Positions 42,389 to 50,625 of a DNA stretch of 64,000 nt are shown here, piece by piece. Position numbers and translations under genes: made by a program. The notes beneath the pieces were generated by a model. The model was not told the DNA's origin and did not search any database. It saw only the letters and a list, made by a program, of their open reading frames with translations. The stretch's first letter is position 1. Every line of letters begins with the position of its first letter. Source of the stretch: Mucilaginibacter kameinonensis (GTDB lineage Bacteria; Bacteroidota; Bacteroidia; Sphingobacteriales; Sphingobacteriaceae); NCBI RefSeq assembly GCF_003675385.1, contig NZ_RCWZ01000003.1:930001-994000 (forward strand), in the 5' to 3' direction.

Positions 42389-42450
42389 ATCTCCAATTCT
42401 CAATAAAAGCAAATGGCTTCTAACCTCCAATCTCTAAATTCTAATCACCT
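42389..42450. repeat. 7-bp-period array overlapping the ispD start
   Basis: Words TCTCCAA, TTCTCAA and CTAACCT at 7-bp steps run up to the ispD ATG and continue into codons 2-13 of ispD. The word matches the array at 15826-15860. Confidence 0.6.
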
Positions 42451-43126
42451 TAATTACGTCATCATAGTAGCCGGCGGTTCGGGCAGCCGGATGCAATCGA
42501 ACCTGCCTAAACAGTTTTTATTACTTAATGGCAAGCCTGTGCTAATGCACACAATTGAGGCCTTTGAGCAGTCAGCATTTAAGCCGGGCATTATATTGGT
42601 TTTACCCGAAGCCTATCATACTTATTGGCATCAGCTGATTGAGGAATATTCCTTTACCATCCCCCACCAGTTGGTTACCGGTGGCGAAACCCGCTTTCAC
42701 TCCGTTAAGAAGGGACTTGATCTCATTACCGATACCGATGCCCTTGTAGCCGTACAGGATGCCGTACGCCCGCTTGTATCGCCAGCAATTATCGACGACG
42801 CCTATCGATGCGCCGCTGAGCACGGAACGGCCGTAGTAGCCGTTAAAAGCCGCGATTCGATACGACAGGTAAGAGATGGTAAATCGGTTAGTTTAATCAG
42901 GGACGAGATTTACCTGGTGCAAACGCCGCAAACCTTTAAAGCGTCACTGTTGAGAAAAGCCTACGAGCAGCCTTTCAATAGTACATTCACGGATGATGCC
43001 AGTGTTGTTGAACAATACGGCGCCGAAATAAAACTTACCGAGGGCGATCACAGTAATATCAAGATCACTTTCCCTGAAGATATTGCTATTGCCGAACTGT
43101 TACTAAACAAAAAGCCACAGCTATAA
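42413..43126 (+). CDS. ispD: 2-C-methyl-D-erythritol 4-phosphate cytidylyltransferase
   Basis: IspD makes CDP-ME in the non-mevalonate isoprenoid pathway. The 237-residue protein shows IIVAGGSGSRMQSNLPKQFLLLNGKPVLMHTI (nucleotide-binding loop), VTGGETRFHSVKKGL, VAVQDAVRPLVS, VAVKSRDSIRQV and the end FPEDIAIAELLL. The first 13 residues (MASNLQSLNSNHL) are not conserved and are encoded by a heptamer repeat. No ATG lies between them and the core, so the repeat appears to have been recruited as the translation start. A GTG/TTG start closer to the core was not found. Confidence 0.93.
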   Translation: MASNLQSLNSNHLNYVIIVAGGSGSRMQSNLPKQFLLLNGKPVLMHTIEAFEQSAFKPGIILVLPEAYHTYWHQLIEEYSFTIPHQLVTGGETRFHSVKKGLDLITDTDALVAVQDAVRPLVSPAIIDDAYRCAAEHGTAVVAVKSRDSIRQVRDGKSVSLIRDEIYLVQTPQTFKASLLRKAYEQPFNSTFTDDASVVEQYGAEIKLTEGDHSNIKITFPEDIAIAELLLNKKPQL

Positions 43127-43142
43127 CAGCCGTGGCTTTTTC
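43111..43142 (+). terminator. Terminator of ispD
   Basis: AAAGCCAC (43111-43118) and GTGGCTTT (43132-43139) form the stem, followed by TTCT. The 5' arm lies inside the last codons of ispD. Confidence 0.8.
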
Positions 43143-43167
43143 TATTTGCAATACAAGGTTAAAATTG

Positions 43168-43317
43168 TTATGCCCGTCTGATCACACCTAAAAGCACTGA
43201 TATGATTGCTATCACTAATAGTATGTGAATCAAACCACCTCCAAACGGGTGAATAAATGCTCCGAACAGCCATCCTATAACAAGGATAACAGCGATGATG
43301 TACAGTAAACCTCTCAT
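43168..43317 (-). CDS. Small lmo0937-family (DUF5670-like) membrane protein
   Basis: From the ATG at 43317 this is a 49-residue protein with two hydrophobic helices (LLYIIAVILVIGWLFGAFI and IHILLVIAIISVLLGVI) joined by HPFGGGL. This two-helix pattern, with a WLFGAF motif, matches the lmo0937 family of tiny membrane proteins common in Bacteroidota. An upstream ATG at 43350 would add 11 polar residues. Role unknown, possibly stress-related; that is inference only. Confidence 0.75.
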   Translation of the reverse strand: MRGLLYIIAVILVIGWLFGAFIHPFGGGLIHILLVIAIISVLLGVIRRA

Positions 43318-43388
43318 TTTGTATGTTTTTTTAAGTGAATGTGAATTCACCTATACTAAAATCATTCCAAAAAGTAGTGGTTAACAAA

Positions 43389-43412
43389 AAAACCCTTATT
43401 GCTAAGGGTTTT
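43389..43412 (-). terminator. Terminator of the DUF2795 gene
   Basis: AAAACCCTTA (43389-43398) and TAAGGGTTTT (43403-43412) form a perfect 10-bp stem with a 4-nt loop, followed by a T-run on the minus strand. Confidence 0.88.
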
Positions 43413-43422
43413 ATTATCGTGA

Positions 43423-43644
43423 TTAATACTCGTCTTCGTTAAAAAAGAAGTCGTCTTTAGTCGGATAATCCGGCCAGATCTCTTCTATGTTTTCGTACGG
43501 TTCGCCATCATCTTCAAGTGCCTGAAGGTTTTCGATAACCTCAACAGGAGCGCCTGAACGGATAGCATAATCAATTAATTCGTCTTTTGTTGCGGGCCAT
43601 GGTGCATCTTCCAGGTGCGATGCCAGTTCAAGTGTCCAATACAT
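43423..43644 (-). CDS. DUF2795 domain-containing small protein
   Basis: This 73-residue acidic protein reads MYWTLELASHLEDAPWPATKDELIDYAIRSGAPVEVIENLQALEDDGEPYENIEEIWPDYPTKDDFFFNEDEY. The core (WPATKDELIDYAIRSGAP.EVIENL..LEDDGE.Y) is the DUF2795 fold, frequent as a stand-alone gene in Bacteroidota. Function is unknown. A good promoter with -7 TACTTTTG precedes it. It is probably abundant and constitutive, which is inferred only from the promoter match. Confidence 0.85.
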   Translation of the reverse strand: MYWTLELASHLEDAPWPATKDELIDYAIRSGAPVEVIENLQALEDDGEPYENIEEIWPDYPTKDDFFFNEDEY

Positions 43645-43689
43645 CGTTTTTATTTATATTTATAATTTTCAGTAAAATTTGCTTTTTCG

Positions 43690-43721
43690 CAAAAGTATAA
43701 CATTTTCAAATTGAATATCAA
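43690..43721 (-). promoter_or_regulatory. Promoter of the DUF2795 gene
   Basis: Minus-strand TTG (43719-43721), a 21-bp spacer and TACTTTTG (43690-43697) match the Bacteroidota -33/-7 pattern (TTTG, 19-21 bp, TAnnTTTG). Confidence 0.55.
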
Positions 43722-43738
43722 TATTTTTTTTCAATTTT

Positions 43739-44287
43739 TTAAATCCGTGGTATCCACTGATTTTCAGCTATTTTATCAACATTTGCAATTTTGCGGGCCA
43801 AAATGAACAGGTAGTCACTCAACCTGTTCAGATAAATATTCACTTTTTCATCAACTGTACTCTCTTCGGCAAGCTGAACGGTGATCCTTTCGGCACGGCG
43901 ACAAACGCATCTTGCAATATGGCAAAATGAAATAACATTACTACCACCGGGCAAAATAAAATGTTTTAGCGGCGGCAGTTTTTCGTTCATGTTATCTATC
44001 TCCGTTTCCAATGCTTCCACATCGCTCAGGTACAAGTCCGGAATAACCATTTTTGAGCGCTCCGGATCTGCCGCCAGTGATGATCCAATAGTAAACAATC
44101 TGTCCTGTATCTGCTTCAATACCTCCTTATCATGCGCATCAATATCCTGATCGCGAATTAACCCTATGTACGAGTTTAGCTCGTCAACGGTTCCATAACT
44201 TTCAATCCGGATATGATGCTTGGGCACACGGGTACCACCAATCAATGAGGTAAACCCCTTATCGCCCGTTTTAGTATATATTTTCAT
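43739..44287 (-). CDS. Cob(I)yrinic acid a,c-diamide adenosyltransferase (PduO type)
   Basis: This 182-residue enzyme transfers adenosyl from ATP to cob(I)alamin. Signature regions are KIYTKTGDKGFTSLIGGTRVPKHHIRIESYGTVDELNSYIG (ATP-binding N-terminus), RCVCRRAERITVQL and the C-terminal NIYLNRLSDYLFILARKIAN. No other cobalamin genes are nearby, as expected for an organism that salvages vitamin B12 for B12-dependent enzymes. The start ATG at 44287 is the family start. Confidence 0.93.
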   Translation of the reverse strand: MKIYTKTGDKGFTSLIGGTRVPKHHIRIESYGTVDELNSYIGLIRDQDIDAHDKEVLKQIQDRLFTIGSSLAADPERSKMVIPDLYLSDVEALETEIDNMNEKLPPLKHFILPGGSNVISFCHIARCVCRRAERITVQLAEESTVDEKVNIYLNRLSDYLFILARKIANVDKIAENQWIPRI

Positions 44288-44526
44288 GCTTAATTTAACA
44301 ATTAAACCACAACAATCTGGTTACAAAAAACAGCTATGCTGGCTATCAGCAAATTAAATAAAGCCTGCAAAATCTTTTTTTCATGATTACTGTTATTCCA
44401 AAGCTATCATCTTAAAATTTGTATTTCATAGCAATTAGCATATTTTTTGCTAATGAAGTGTAATTTTTAAAATGTTAGCTTAAACTTGCATTAGTAACAT
44501 CATCTAACATACTTAGTGTTAAACCC

Positions 44527-45552
44527 ATGAAATCAATCATATTATCATCTAAGCTTCTTTGCCTTTCCCTTGTAATCCTGCTTTCAACCGGTTTTAGCTG
44601 CGGCGGAAACAGTAAAAGTAGCAGTGGCAGCGACAGTAATAAGGCGGTGTCAGATAAACCAGCTCGTCCTAAAGTAAGTATGGCCAGTTTACTGAGCGAA
44701 AAACAATTCAATGATCTATTTCCGCAGCGCGATAAATTTTACACCTACGCTTCCTTTATTAAAGCAGCCGATGAGCTGGGCATGATCAAAGTAAAAGTAA
44801 CCCGCCGGGCAACATCTGTTTACCAGTTGGTACGTACCGATAAAAAAACAAACAAAAGCACCGTTGTACGCCAGGATGTTGACTGGAACGAGGAATGGGC
44901 TAAGGCTAAACCCGATAGCACCTACACCATTGATTACGGTAATTTCTGTACCGAATACAGCGCCGATGTAAATAAAAAAGAACTCGCGGCCTTTTTCGCA
45001 CACATTGCCCATGAAACCCGCCACGGCATGAATGCCTCTTATACTGACGGTTTGATGCTGATCCACGAAAGTAATACCAGTCTCCCCTACATTGCCGAAA
45101 ATGATGAATATCCACCTGTTGCCGGTAAAAAATACTATGGCCGCGGACCAATGCAGTTAAGCTACAATGGCAACTACGGCTATGCATCTGATTGTATTTT
45201 AGGCGATGATAAGATACTACTTCAAAACCCCGAACTGGTGGAAACCGATCCGATAATGGCTTTTAAAACCGCTATTTATTTCTGGATGACCCCTCAAACC
45301 CATAAACCATCGGCACATGATGTTATGACCGGCAAGTGGCAACCTAATGCAGAAGATAAGGCCGCTGGCCGTACACCAGGCTTTGGCATGACTATCAACA
45401 TCGTAAACGGCGACGTTGAATGTAATAAAGGCGAAAATATGTACAACATGAACGACAGGATTGGCTTTTACCAGTTTTTTCTGAAAAAGATGGGCGTTAA
45501 CGATCCAAATTGTGTTTGTTCATGTGGAAAAATGAAGCCATATCCAAACTAA
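44527..45552 (+). CDS. GH19-family chitinase lipoprotein
   Basis: This 341-residue protein has a lipoprotein signal (LLSTGFSC; Cys near residue 24) and a Ser/Gly-rich linker (25-50). The GH19 domain follows: FAHIAHETRHGMNASYTDGLMLIHESNT, with the probable general-acid Glu in HETRHG and the second Glu in IHES, then YYGRGPMQLSYNGNYG, FKTAIYFWMTPQ and GFGMTINIVNGDVEC. It hydrolyses chitin or possibly peptidoglycan-like glycans. Its lipoprotein anchor suggests a surface or periplasmic role. The gene is alone, with no chitin PUL nearby. Confidence 0.85.
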   Translation: MKSIILSSKLLCLSLVILLSTGFSCGGNSKSSSGSDSNKAVSDKPARPKVSMASLLSEKQFNDLFPQRDKFYTYASFIKAADELGMIKVKVTRRATSVYQLVRTDKKTNKSTVVRQDVDWNEEWAKAKPDSTYTIDYGNFCTEYSADVNKKELAAFFAHIAHETRHGMNASYTDGLMLIHESNTSLPYIAENDEYPPVAGKKYYGRGPMQLSYNGNYGYASDCILGDDKILLQNPELVETDPIMAFKTAIYFWMTPQTHKPSAHDVMTGKWQPNAEDKAAGRTPGFGMTINIVNGDVECNKGENMYNMNDRIGFYQFFLKKMGVNDPNCVCSCGKMKPYPN

Positions 45553-45619
45553 TCACTTTTTGAATTTTGTTGCGAAAAAGTTATTATTGTGTTAATCATT
45601 AACACTAAACTTTATAAAA

Positions 45620-46231
45620 GTGTCAGCTTCTCTTGATACAACACAAATTGCAACACCGGTAACGGATATAAATGCTATACTTGAAACGCTTCAGCAAAGG
45701 TTCAGGATTGAGCAAACCGGACATATCGATTTTCATTTAGAACAGTTCAGCGTATTTAAAAATTACAGCGATGTAAGCCTGAGCGGCTCATACGCTGTAA
45801 AAAATAAAAACAACGATAGTTACATACTTTTTACGGAGGCCACACCTAAACATGCCGACCACGGTAAAGCTATCACTACCGAACATCACGTTTGGGCGCT
45901 GGCCTACTTAAAACACGATTTTGGAAAGGTACTCATCAGGCGCGAAACGCTTGTTGACAAAATTAAAGAACTCATCCACCCCGTTGAGCTTGATTTTGCC
46001 GAAGACAAGGCATTCAGCGATACGTTTTACATGTTGGTAAGCGACCGTCAAAAAGCAGCATCCGGAGCCGATCGTAATTTTCGGAATGTGGTAATGGATA
46101 TCCGTTTGGATGATTTTGTGATTGAGATAGTTGAACATACCCTTATCATAGGCAACACCCAAGCCAGAAACGCCGAAAAAGCTATGCACCTGGCGGAGTT
46201 TGTTTCAAGGTTGTGTACTACCTGCGATTAA
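45620..46231 (+). CDS. Hypothetical protein (203 residues, GTG start)
   Basis: Translated from a GTG at 45620, with no in-frame ATG near by. The soluble protein has segments HIDFHLEQFSVFKNYSDVSLSGSYAVKN, HHVWALAYLKHDFGKVLIRRETLVDKI and RNVVMDIRLDDFVIEIVEHTLIIGNTQARNAEKAMHLAEFVSRL. No signal peptide. I do not recognise a family. Its codon use matches the neighbours. It lies 68 bp downstream of the chitinase gene on the same strand, with no clear shared role. Confidence 0.7.
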   Translation: MSASLDTTQIATPVTDINAILETLQQRFRIEQTGHIDFHLEQFSVFKNYSDVSLSGSYAVKNKNNDSYILFTEATPKHADHGKAITTEHHVWALAYLKHDFGKVLIRRETLVDKIKELIHPVELDFAEDKAFSDTFYMLVSDRQKAASGADRNFRNVVMDIRLDDFVIEIVEHTLIIGNTQARNAEKAMHLAEFVSRLCTTCD

Positions 46232-46238
46232 AGCAGCT

Positions 46239-46646
46239 ATGAACTTATTCACCCTTATATTGGCTACTGCCATCAATACTAACCTTTATTCAAAAGCTGA
46301 TACTATTGATTATTGGCATGTAAAATACAACGATAAAACAATAGCAGAATATACCGCCTTTGACAAGGCGCCGATTACTATCAAGAAGCAAGACATAAAA
46401 GACTCTGATATATTGACAGTTGAATACGGCAACGACACTCCTTGTTATGATGGTAACAAGGGGTTATATATTTTAAGTGGTAATGGAAAAAAGATCTTCT
46501 TAACTACTGTAGGAGCAACCGAACCGTTAAAAGTTTACTTAAATTATGTCATAGCGACTAAGAGTTATTATCATCTTAAGAATCTTGTTTTTTATTATTT
46601 CGATTGCCGAAGAAATAATTTGATATTCCACTTAAAAATTGAATAA
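46239..46646 (+). CDS. Hypothetical secreted protein (135 residues)
   Basis: From the ATG at 46239 the protein has a short hydrophobic signal (NLFTLILATAIN). The body is beta-rich (YWHVKYNDKTIAEYTAFDKAPITIKKQDIKDSDILTVEY) with two Cys residues after the signal. The longer frame from 46200 overlaps the upstream gene by 32 bp and is less likely. It is AT-richer than its neighbours. No family recognised. It starts 8 bp after the preceding hypothetical gene and may be cotranscribed with it. Confidence 0.6.
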   Translation: MNLFTLILATAINTNLYSKADTIDYWHVKYNDKTIAEYTAFDKAPITIKKQDIKDSDILTVEYGNDTPCYDGNKGLYILSGNGKKIFLTTVGATEPLKVYLNYVIATKSYYHLKNLVFYYFDCRRNNLIFHLKIE

Positions 46647-46653
46647 GCATAAA

Positions 46654-46731
46654 GTAGAGACGCATCACATGCATCTCTCTGCAATAACATATCTACCGAC
46701 ATACTCATAGACGCATGTGATGCGTCTCTAC
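46654..46731. repeat. Perfect 19-bp inverted repeat GTAGAGACGCATCACATGC
   Basis: The arm GTAGAGACGCATCACATGC (46654-46672) and its exact complement (46713-46731) flank a 40-bp loop. This is a dispersed hairpin type (GTAGAGACGC) seen in several bacterial phyla, from memory. It lies in a convergent intergenic space. Confidence 0.8.
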
Positions 46732-46736
46732 GGCTA

Positions 46737-48386
46737 TTATTTCAACACTGCCGGTAAAATATAATCGTGCATCATTTTATCAACCTGCGGATGCGCGTAA
46801 GGTGTATTGTAGGCCTCGGCAGTTATGATAACCACCAGCGGCTGATCGGTAAAAACAAAGATTTTGTTGCCGCCGTTACCTGAGCAATAATAAGTTTCGT
46901 ATGCTTTATTGTTTACCGTATAAGTTTTATTCCAGAAGAGATAGCCGTAAAAGCCCTCGCCTACCACATCTTTAGGCAAAGTGAGGTGTTTGGTAAATGA
47001 GTCTTTCACCCAACTTTGGGGTAAAACCTGTTTACCGTTCCATAATCCACCGTTTTTATACAACTGACCAAATCTGGCGTAATCAAGCGAACGCATTTGC
47101 AGCCCACCAGCGGTATTGGGGACATTTTTCGGCGTGTATTGCCAACGATAATTTGTTATGCCCAGAGGCTTAAAAAGCTTGTCGGCCGAATATTTATCCA
47201 ATCCGCCAGGTACCGATTTATTGAGGATATCGCCTAATACAACCACGCCAGCTGTAAAATAATTCCATTGTTTGCCCGCGGCTTTGCTGCTGTCGATCTT
47301 AAGGTCGAGGGCAAATTTCACCCAATCGTCTGTAGGATACATATTTTCTTCGTTTCCCGGCGAATCGCTCTTATCATCATCGGCATCAAAAACCGAACTC
47401 ATGATAAGCAGGCTCTTGAGCGTTACGTTATCTTTTTGAGCCGAATAATTGTTGAATTTCTTCAAATTATAAAACTCTTTTAGAGTTTGATCAACGCTTT
47501 TAATATAGCCATCATGAATAGCTATGCCCATTACAGCCGATGCAAAAGTTTTACCTACCGAACGGGGATTGTGTAATGAATCGCGCGCGCTACCGTTAAA
47601 ATATTCCTCTATAAGTAATTTGCCGTTTTTGATCACAACCACACTGGTGATCTGCTTAAACCTGTTGCCCGCAATCATGGCGTTCATATCCATGATCTTC
47701 TTTTTACCGAAAGCCTCATTTGATACCGGCCAGCCACTGCCTGGCTTTATAGACTGCAGTTGGGCATCCTTCGGATCAATTGCCGGTACTGTAAAATTTA
47801 TACCGCCCTGTGCTATCAGCTCGCCAACTTTTAAATCGGGCACCGCAACATAAGGCCGCACCTCTATTTTAAGCTGATGTGTGCCCGTTGTAAACGCGTC
47901 ATCTCCGCCATGGTTCATGAACCGCCCCCATAAAGAACGTCCCCATGAATCCTCGCCACGATTGCTGATGAGCGGAACAAAAATCGTGGTCTTCGTATTT
48001 TTCACAATGGGCAGGTTGGCTCCCTTATGCAGATTTTCCTGATAAACCTGCCTGCCATCTACATAAAAAGTAAACTGAAAATTGCCCTGGTTCAGTTGCT
48101 CAATACTTGTCGATGGTTGTAAGGCATGCTGATAATTGGTTAGCGAATTGGCCAGCAAAAGCCGCATATATAAATTATTGGCAGGCCTGGCCTGATAGTT
48201 TGTTAACAGATCGGTTGCTTTCAACCCTTCAAGCGGAATAGTATCTGCCTCAAAAACCACTTTACCTATATTGGCTTTTTGTAGGGCCGATGTAATTAGC
48301 TCCGGTTGGGTGATATTGCCGGCTTGCGCAAATATTTTGCAGGTTGTATAAATTATGATAAAGAGTGAGAGTAGATAACGTTTCAT
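46737..48386 (-). CDS. Secreted beta-lactamase-family serine hydrolase
   Basis: This 549-residue protein has a signal peptide (1-20). An N-terminal accessory region (20-235), beta-rich, has no recognised family. The serine beta-lactamase-like domain follows: SxxK as S276-V-G-K279 (NPRSVGKTFASAVMGIAI), YxN/S-like WNYFTAG, and a late GNGGNKIFVFTDQPLVVII. It may be a D-peptidase or esterase. The gene is downstream of the AraC gene on the same strand, 59 bp away, which suggests regulation by that protein. Confidence 0.87.
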   Translation of the reverse strand: MKRYLLSLFIIIYTTCKIFAQAGNITQPELITSALQKANIGKVVFEADTIPLEGLKATDLLTNYQARPANNLYMRLLLANSLTNYQHALQPSTSIEQLNQGNFQFTFYVDGRQVYQENLHKGANLPIVKNTKTTIFVPLISNRGEDSWGRSLWGRFMNHGGDDAFTTGTHQLKIEVRPYVAVPDLKVGELIAQGGINFTVPAIDPKDAQLQSIKPGSGWPVSNEAFGKKKIMDMNAMIAGNRFKQITSVVVIKNGKLLIEEYFNGSARDSLHNPRSVGKTFASAVMGIAIHDGYIKSVDQTLKEFYNLKKFNNYSAQKDNVTLKSLLIMSSVFDADDDKSDSPGNEENMYPTDDWVKFALDLKIDSSKAAGKQWNYFTAGVVVLGDILNKSVPGGLDKYSADKLFKPLGITNYRWQYTPKNVPNTAGGLQMRSLDYARFGQLYKNGGLWNGKQVLPQSWVKDSFTKHLTLPKDVVGEGFYGYLFWNKTYTVNNKAYETYYCSGNGGNKIFVFTDQPLVVIITAEAYNTPYAHPQVDKMMHDYILPAVLK

Positions 48387-48445
48387 TTTTATTTGTTTAG
48401 ATTTTACAAATCTGCCACAATCAACACATTAAAAATAGAACAGGA

Positions 48446-49261
48446 TTAACATACCCTCAATAAAAGCTTGCGATATGCAGATGGATTACTCCCGCCAAAT
48501 TCCTTGAAACAACGCAAAAAGTGGCTTTGGTCGGCAAATCCACAGGTAAATGCTATGTCTGTTAAAGTCAATTCCTCGTTGGCCAATAGCGCGAACGATT
48601 TTTCAACCCGGAGCTTACGAATATATTCGCCCATAGTACAGTTGAAATACTTTGAAAAATCGCGCGATAAATGAACCGGATGTAAGTTTAACAAACCCGA
48701 AAGTTCGGTAAGCGTGTGTTTTCGGATAGGATCATCGGCAAGGATCTCTTTCAACTTGCCAACCCATGCAGGAACAAGGCGTGATGAACTCATGTTGCTC
48801 TGCTCCATTTTATGGAGCGTTTGCAGTAATAACGACTCAACTGCAATAGCGGTCAGCTCATCACCAATCTTTGATTCTTTAAAGATGCGGTATAAAAGAA
48901 ATTTAACATCAGGATCATGAACGGCAAAGCTGCCTTCCAGTTTATCTTGCTTAAGCTCCAGACTGTCAAACCAGTGTTTTTGTAATTCGATATGAAAGCC
49001 ACGGGTAAAGCCTTTAGGTTTAATATTATAATGAGGATCATGCCAGTTATGGAACAATAAGCTCCCCGCCAGGCAATGATAAACTTCCTTTTTATTACCC
49101 TCAATTACATTGCCGGCCAAGATAAAAGTGAAGTAGGCATTTTCATGATAATGCCAGTCTACCTTATCAAGGGTATATTCGGTATCAGTAATGGTGATAC
49201 CCTGTAAATGAGTTGTCTGATTGGTTTGTCCGTAAAAGCTGCCAGTTTGTAATTGTTTCAC
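48446..49261 (-). CDS. AraC-family transcriptional regulator
   Basis: This 271-residue protein has an N-terminal cupin-type sensor (about 15-100; WHYHENAYFTFILAG, HNWHDPHYN) and a C-terminal AraC double helix-turn-helix (about 165-265; LTELSGLLNLHPVHLSRDFSKYFNCTMGEYIRKLRVEKSFALLANEELTLTDIAFTCGFADQSHFLRCFKEFGGSNPSAYRK). It binds a small ligand and activates nearby genes. The serine hydrolase is the likely target. The two genes lie on the same strand. Confidence 0.92.
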   Translation of the reverse strand: MKQLQTGSFYGQTNQTTHLQGITITDTEYTLDKVDWHYHENAYFTFILAGNVIEGNKKEVYHCLAGSLLFHNWHDPHYNIKPKGFTRGFHIELQKHWFDSLELKQDKLEGSFAVHDPDVKFLLYRIFKESKIGDELTAIAVESLLLQTLHKMEQSNMSSSRLVPAWVGKLKEILADDPIRKHTLTELSGLLNLHPVHLSRDFSKYFNCTMGEYIRKLRVEKSFALLANEELTLTDIAFTCGFADQSHFLRCFKEFGGSNPSAYRKLLLRVC

Positions 49262-49327
49262 GGTGCATGGAGCGTAAATGATTTTTTTGTCCCAACTCCC
49301 ATAACTCCCCCTTTATGGGGCCGGGGG

Positions 49328-50068
49328 CTAAACCTCCTCTACCCTGCGGTCAACAGTCTGAACGTTGGTATTAACGTAGTCATTCTCAATCAATCCGTCA
49401 CGCATACGTACTATGCGGTGGGCATGCAGGGCAATGTCTTCTTCGTGCGTTACCAGGATAATGGTGTTGCCTTTTGCGTGGATATCTTCAATAAGGCCCA
49501 TGATCTCGATAGAAGTTTTGGTATCAAGGTTACCTGTCGGCTCATCGGCCAGGATAATAGACGGATCGTTAATAAGCGCCCTTGCCACGGCAACACGCTG
49601 CCTTTGTCCACCCGAAAGCTCGTTTGGTTTGTGATCCATACGATGGCCGAGCCCTACGTTCTTCAACGCGTTGCCGGCACGTTCCATACGTTTCTCTTTA
49701 CTAATACCGGCGTAGATTAGTGGCAAGGCCACATTATCCAATGCTGTATTACGCGGTAAAAGGTTAAATGTCTGAAATACGAATCCAATCTCCGAATTAC
49801 GAACCTCGGCAAGCTGGCTATCGGTCATGTGGCTTACATCTATCCCGTTAAGAATATACTGCCCTTTGGTTGGTGTATCCAGGCAACCTAAAATATTCAT
49901 GAGGGTTGATTTACCCGAACCGGATGGCCCCATCAAAGCAACAAATTCGCCTTTGTTAATAGAAAGCGAAACAGATTTCAGCGCGTGGATCACCTCGGCA
50001 CCTATTACGTATTTACGCCCGATATCATTTATTGTTATTAACGGTTTGGCAGTATTTGTTGGCTCCAT
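49328..50068 (-). CDS. ABC transporter ATP-binding protein, LolD/MacB type
   Basis: This 246-residue ATPase has Walker A GPSGSGKST, the Q-loop in FVFQTFNLLPRNTALDN, the ABC signature LSGGQRQRVAVARAL, Walker B IILADEPTGNLDT and the H-loop LVTHEED. It belongs to the FtsE/LolD/MacB subfamily. The permease at 39621-40868 is the same subfamily but lies 8.5 kb away; pairing is inference. The C-terminal tail (NTNVQTVDRRVEEV) is short. It is on the same strand as the AraC gene and gatC. Confidence 0.92.
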   Translation of the reverse strand: MEPTNTAKPLITINDIGRKYVIGAEVIHALKSVSLSINKGEFVALMGPSGSGKSTLMNILGCLDTPTKGQYILNGIDVSHMTDSQLAEVRNSEIGFVFQTFNLLPRNTALDNVALPLIYAGISKEKRMERAGNALKNVGLGHRMDHKPNELSGGQRQRVAVARALINDPSIILADEPTGNLDTKTSIEIMGLIEDIHAKGNTIILVTHEEDIALHAHRIVRMRDGLIENDYVNTNVQTVDRRVEEV

Positions 50069-50116
50069 GAATTATTTTTTGTTTGGACTGCACATGGGTA
50101 CCTAATGTTACAGCTT

Positions 50117-50202
50117 TAAAGTCGAAAGTCTTAAGTTTTTAGTCAAAAGTTATTTTTTATTACCAGACTTAAGACTCCCGGCTTAAAACTTCGAACTTAC
50201 TT
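50117..50202. repeat. Inverted pair of 7-bp-period arrays 3' of gatC
   Basis: Units of AAAGTCG/TTAGTCA heptamers (about 50120-50154) are followed by complementary GACTTAA-type units with the same period up to the gatC stop at 50197. Confidence 0.7.
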
Positions 50203-50487
50203 TTCAATCACTTTGGCTACTAAAAAGTAGTCTTCATCATGTTTAGGGGCATTTTTCAGGGCTTCATCGTGTGTAATTTGTTGTTTTACCACATCCTCGC
50301 GCAGCACGTTGGCACCGGTTGTCATGTAAACCAATGGCTCAACACCTGTTGTATCTACCTCGTTTAGTTTAGCCATAAAATCAAGGATTTTGCTCATATC
50401 TTTCATGGTATCCTCTACTTCGGCTTCGGTAAGTTCAAGGCGGGCCAGGTGGGCTACTTTTTCAACGGTTTCTTTATCAATGGTCAT
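50197..50487 (-). CDS. gatC: Aspartyl/glutamyl-tRNA(Asn/Gln) amidotransferase subunit C
   Basis: This 96-residue subunit of the GatCAB complex, which amidates misacylated Glu-tRNA(Gln)/Asp-tRNA(Asn), shows MTIDKETVEKVAHLARLELTEAEVEDTMKDMSKILDFMAKLNEVDTTGVEPLVYMTTGANVLREDVV, which is the GatC pattern. The ATG at 50487 overlaps the TGA of the upstream plsC remnant (ATGA). gatA and gatB are not in the window. Confidence 0.94.
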   Translation of the reverse strand: MTIDKETVEKVAHLARLELTEAEVEDTMKDMSKILDFMAKLNEVDTTGVEPLVYMTTGANVLREDVVKQQITHDEALKNAPKHDEDYFLVAKVIEK

Positions 50488-50618
50488 GCCTGTTGTAATT
50501 TTTGTTTTATAATAGCGTAAACCCCATAGCGCAAAGCGTTGGCATCATCTAAAGTTAAATGGGCCGTTTCAATGGGTTTATGCACAAATATATTACAAAT
50601 TCCCGGTCTGCTACCATA
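50484..50618 (-). pseudogene. Remnant of a second plsC copy (C-terminal 44 codons)
   Basis: The minus strand from 50618 encodes YGSRPGICNIFVHKPIETAH...LDDANALRYGVYAIIK and ends at TGA 50484-50486. It aligns with the C-terminus of the intact neighbour (HGSRPGLCKFKVHKPIETAH...IDDADALRDRVFDVM). The frame is different from the intact gene's, and the homology begins within ten bases of its stop. It looks like a tandem duplicate with most of the body deleted. It has no start of its own. Confidence 0.8.
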
Positions 50619-50625
50619 TAATTGA

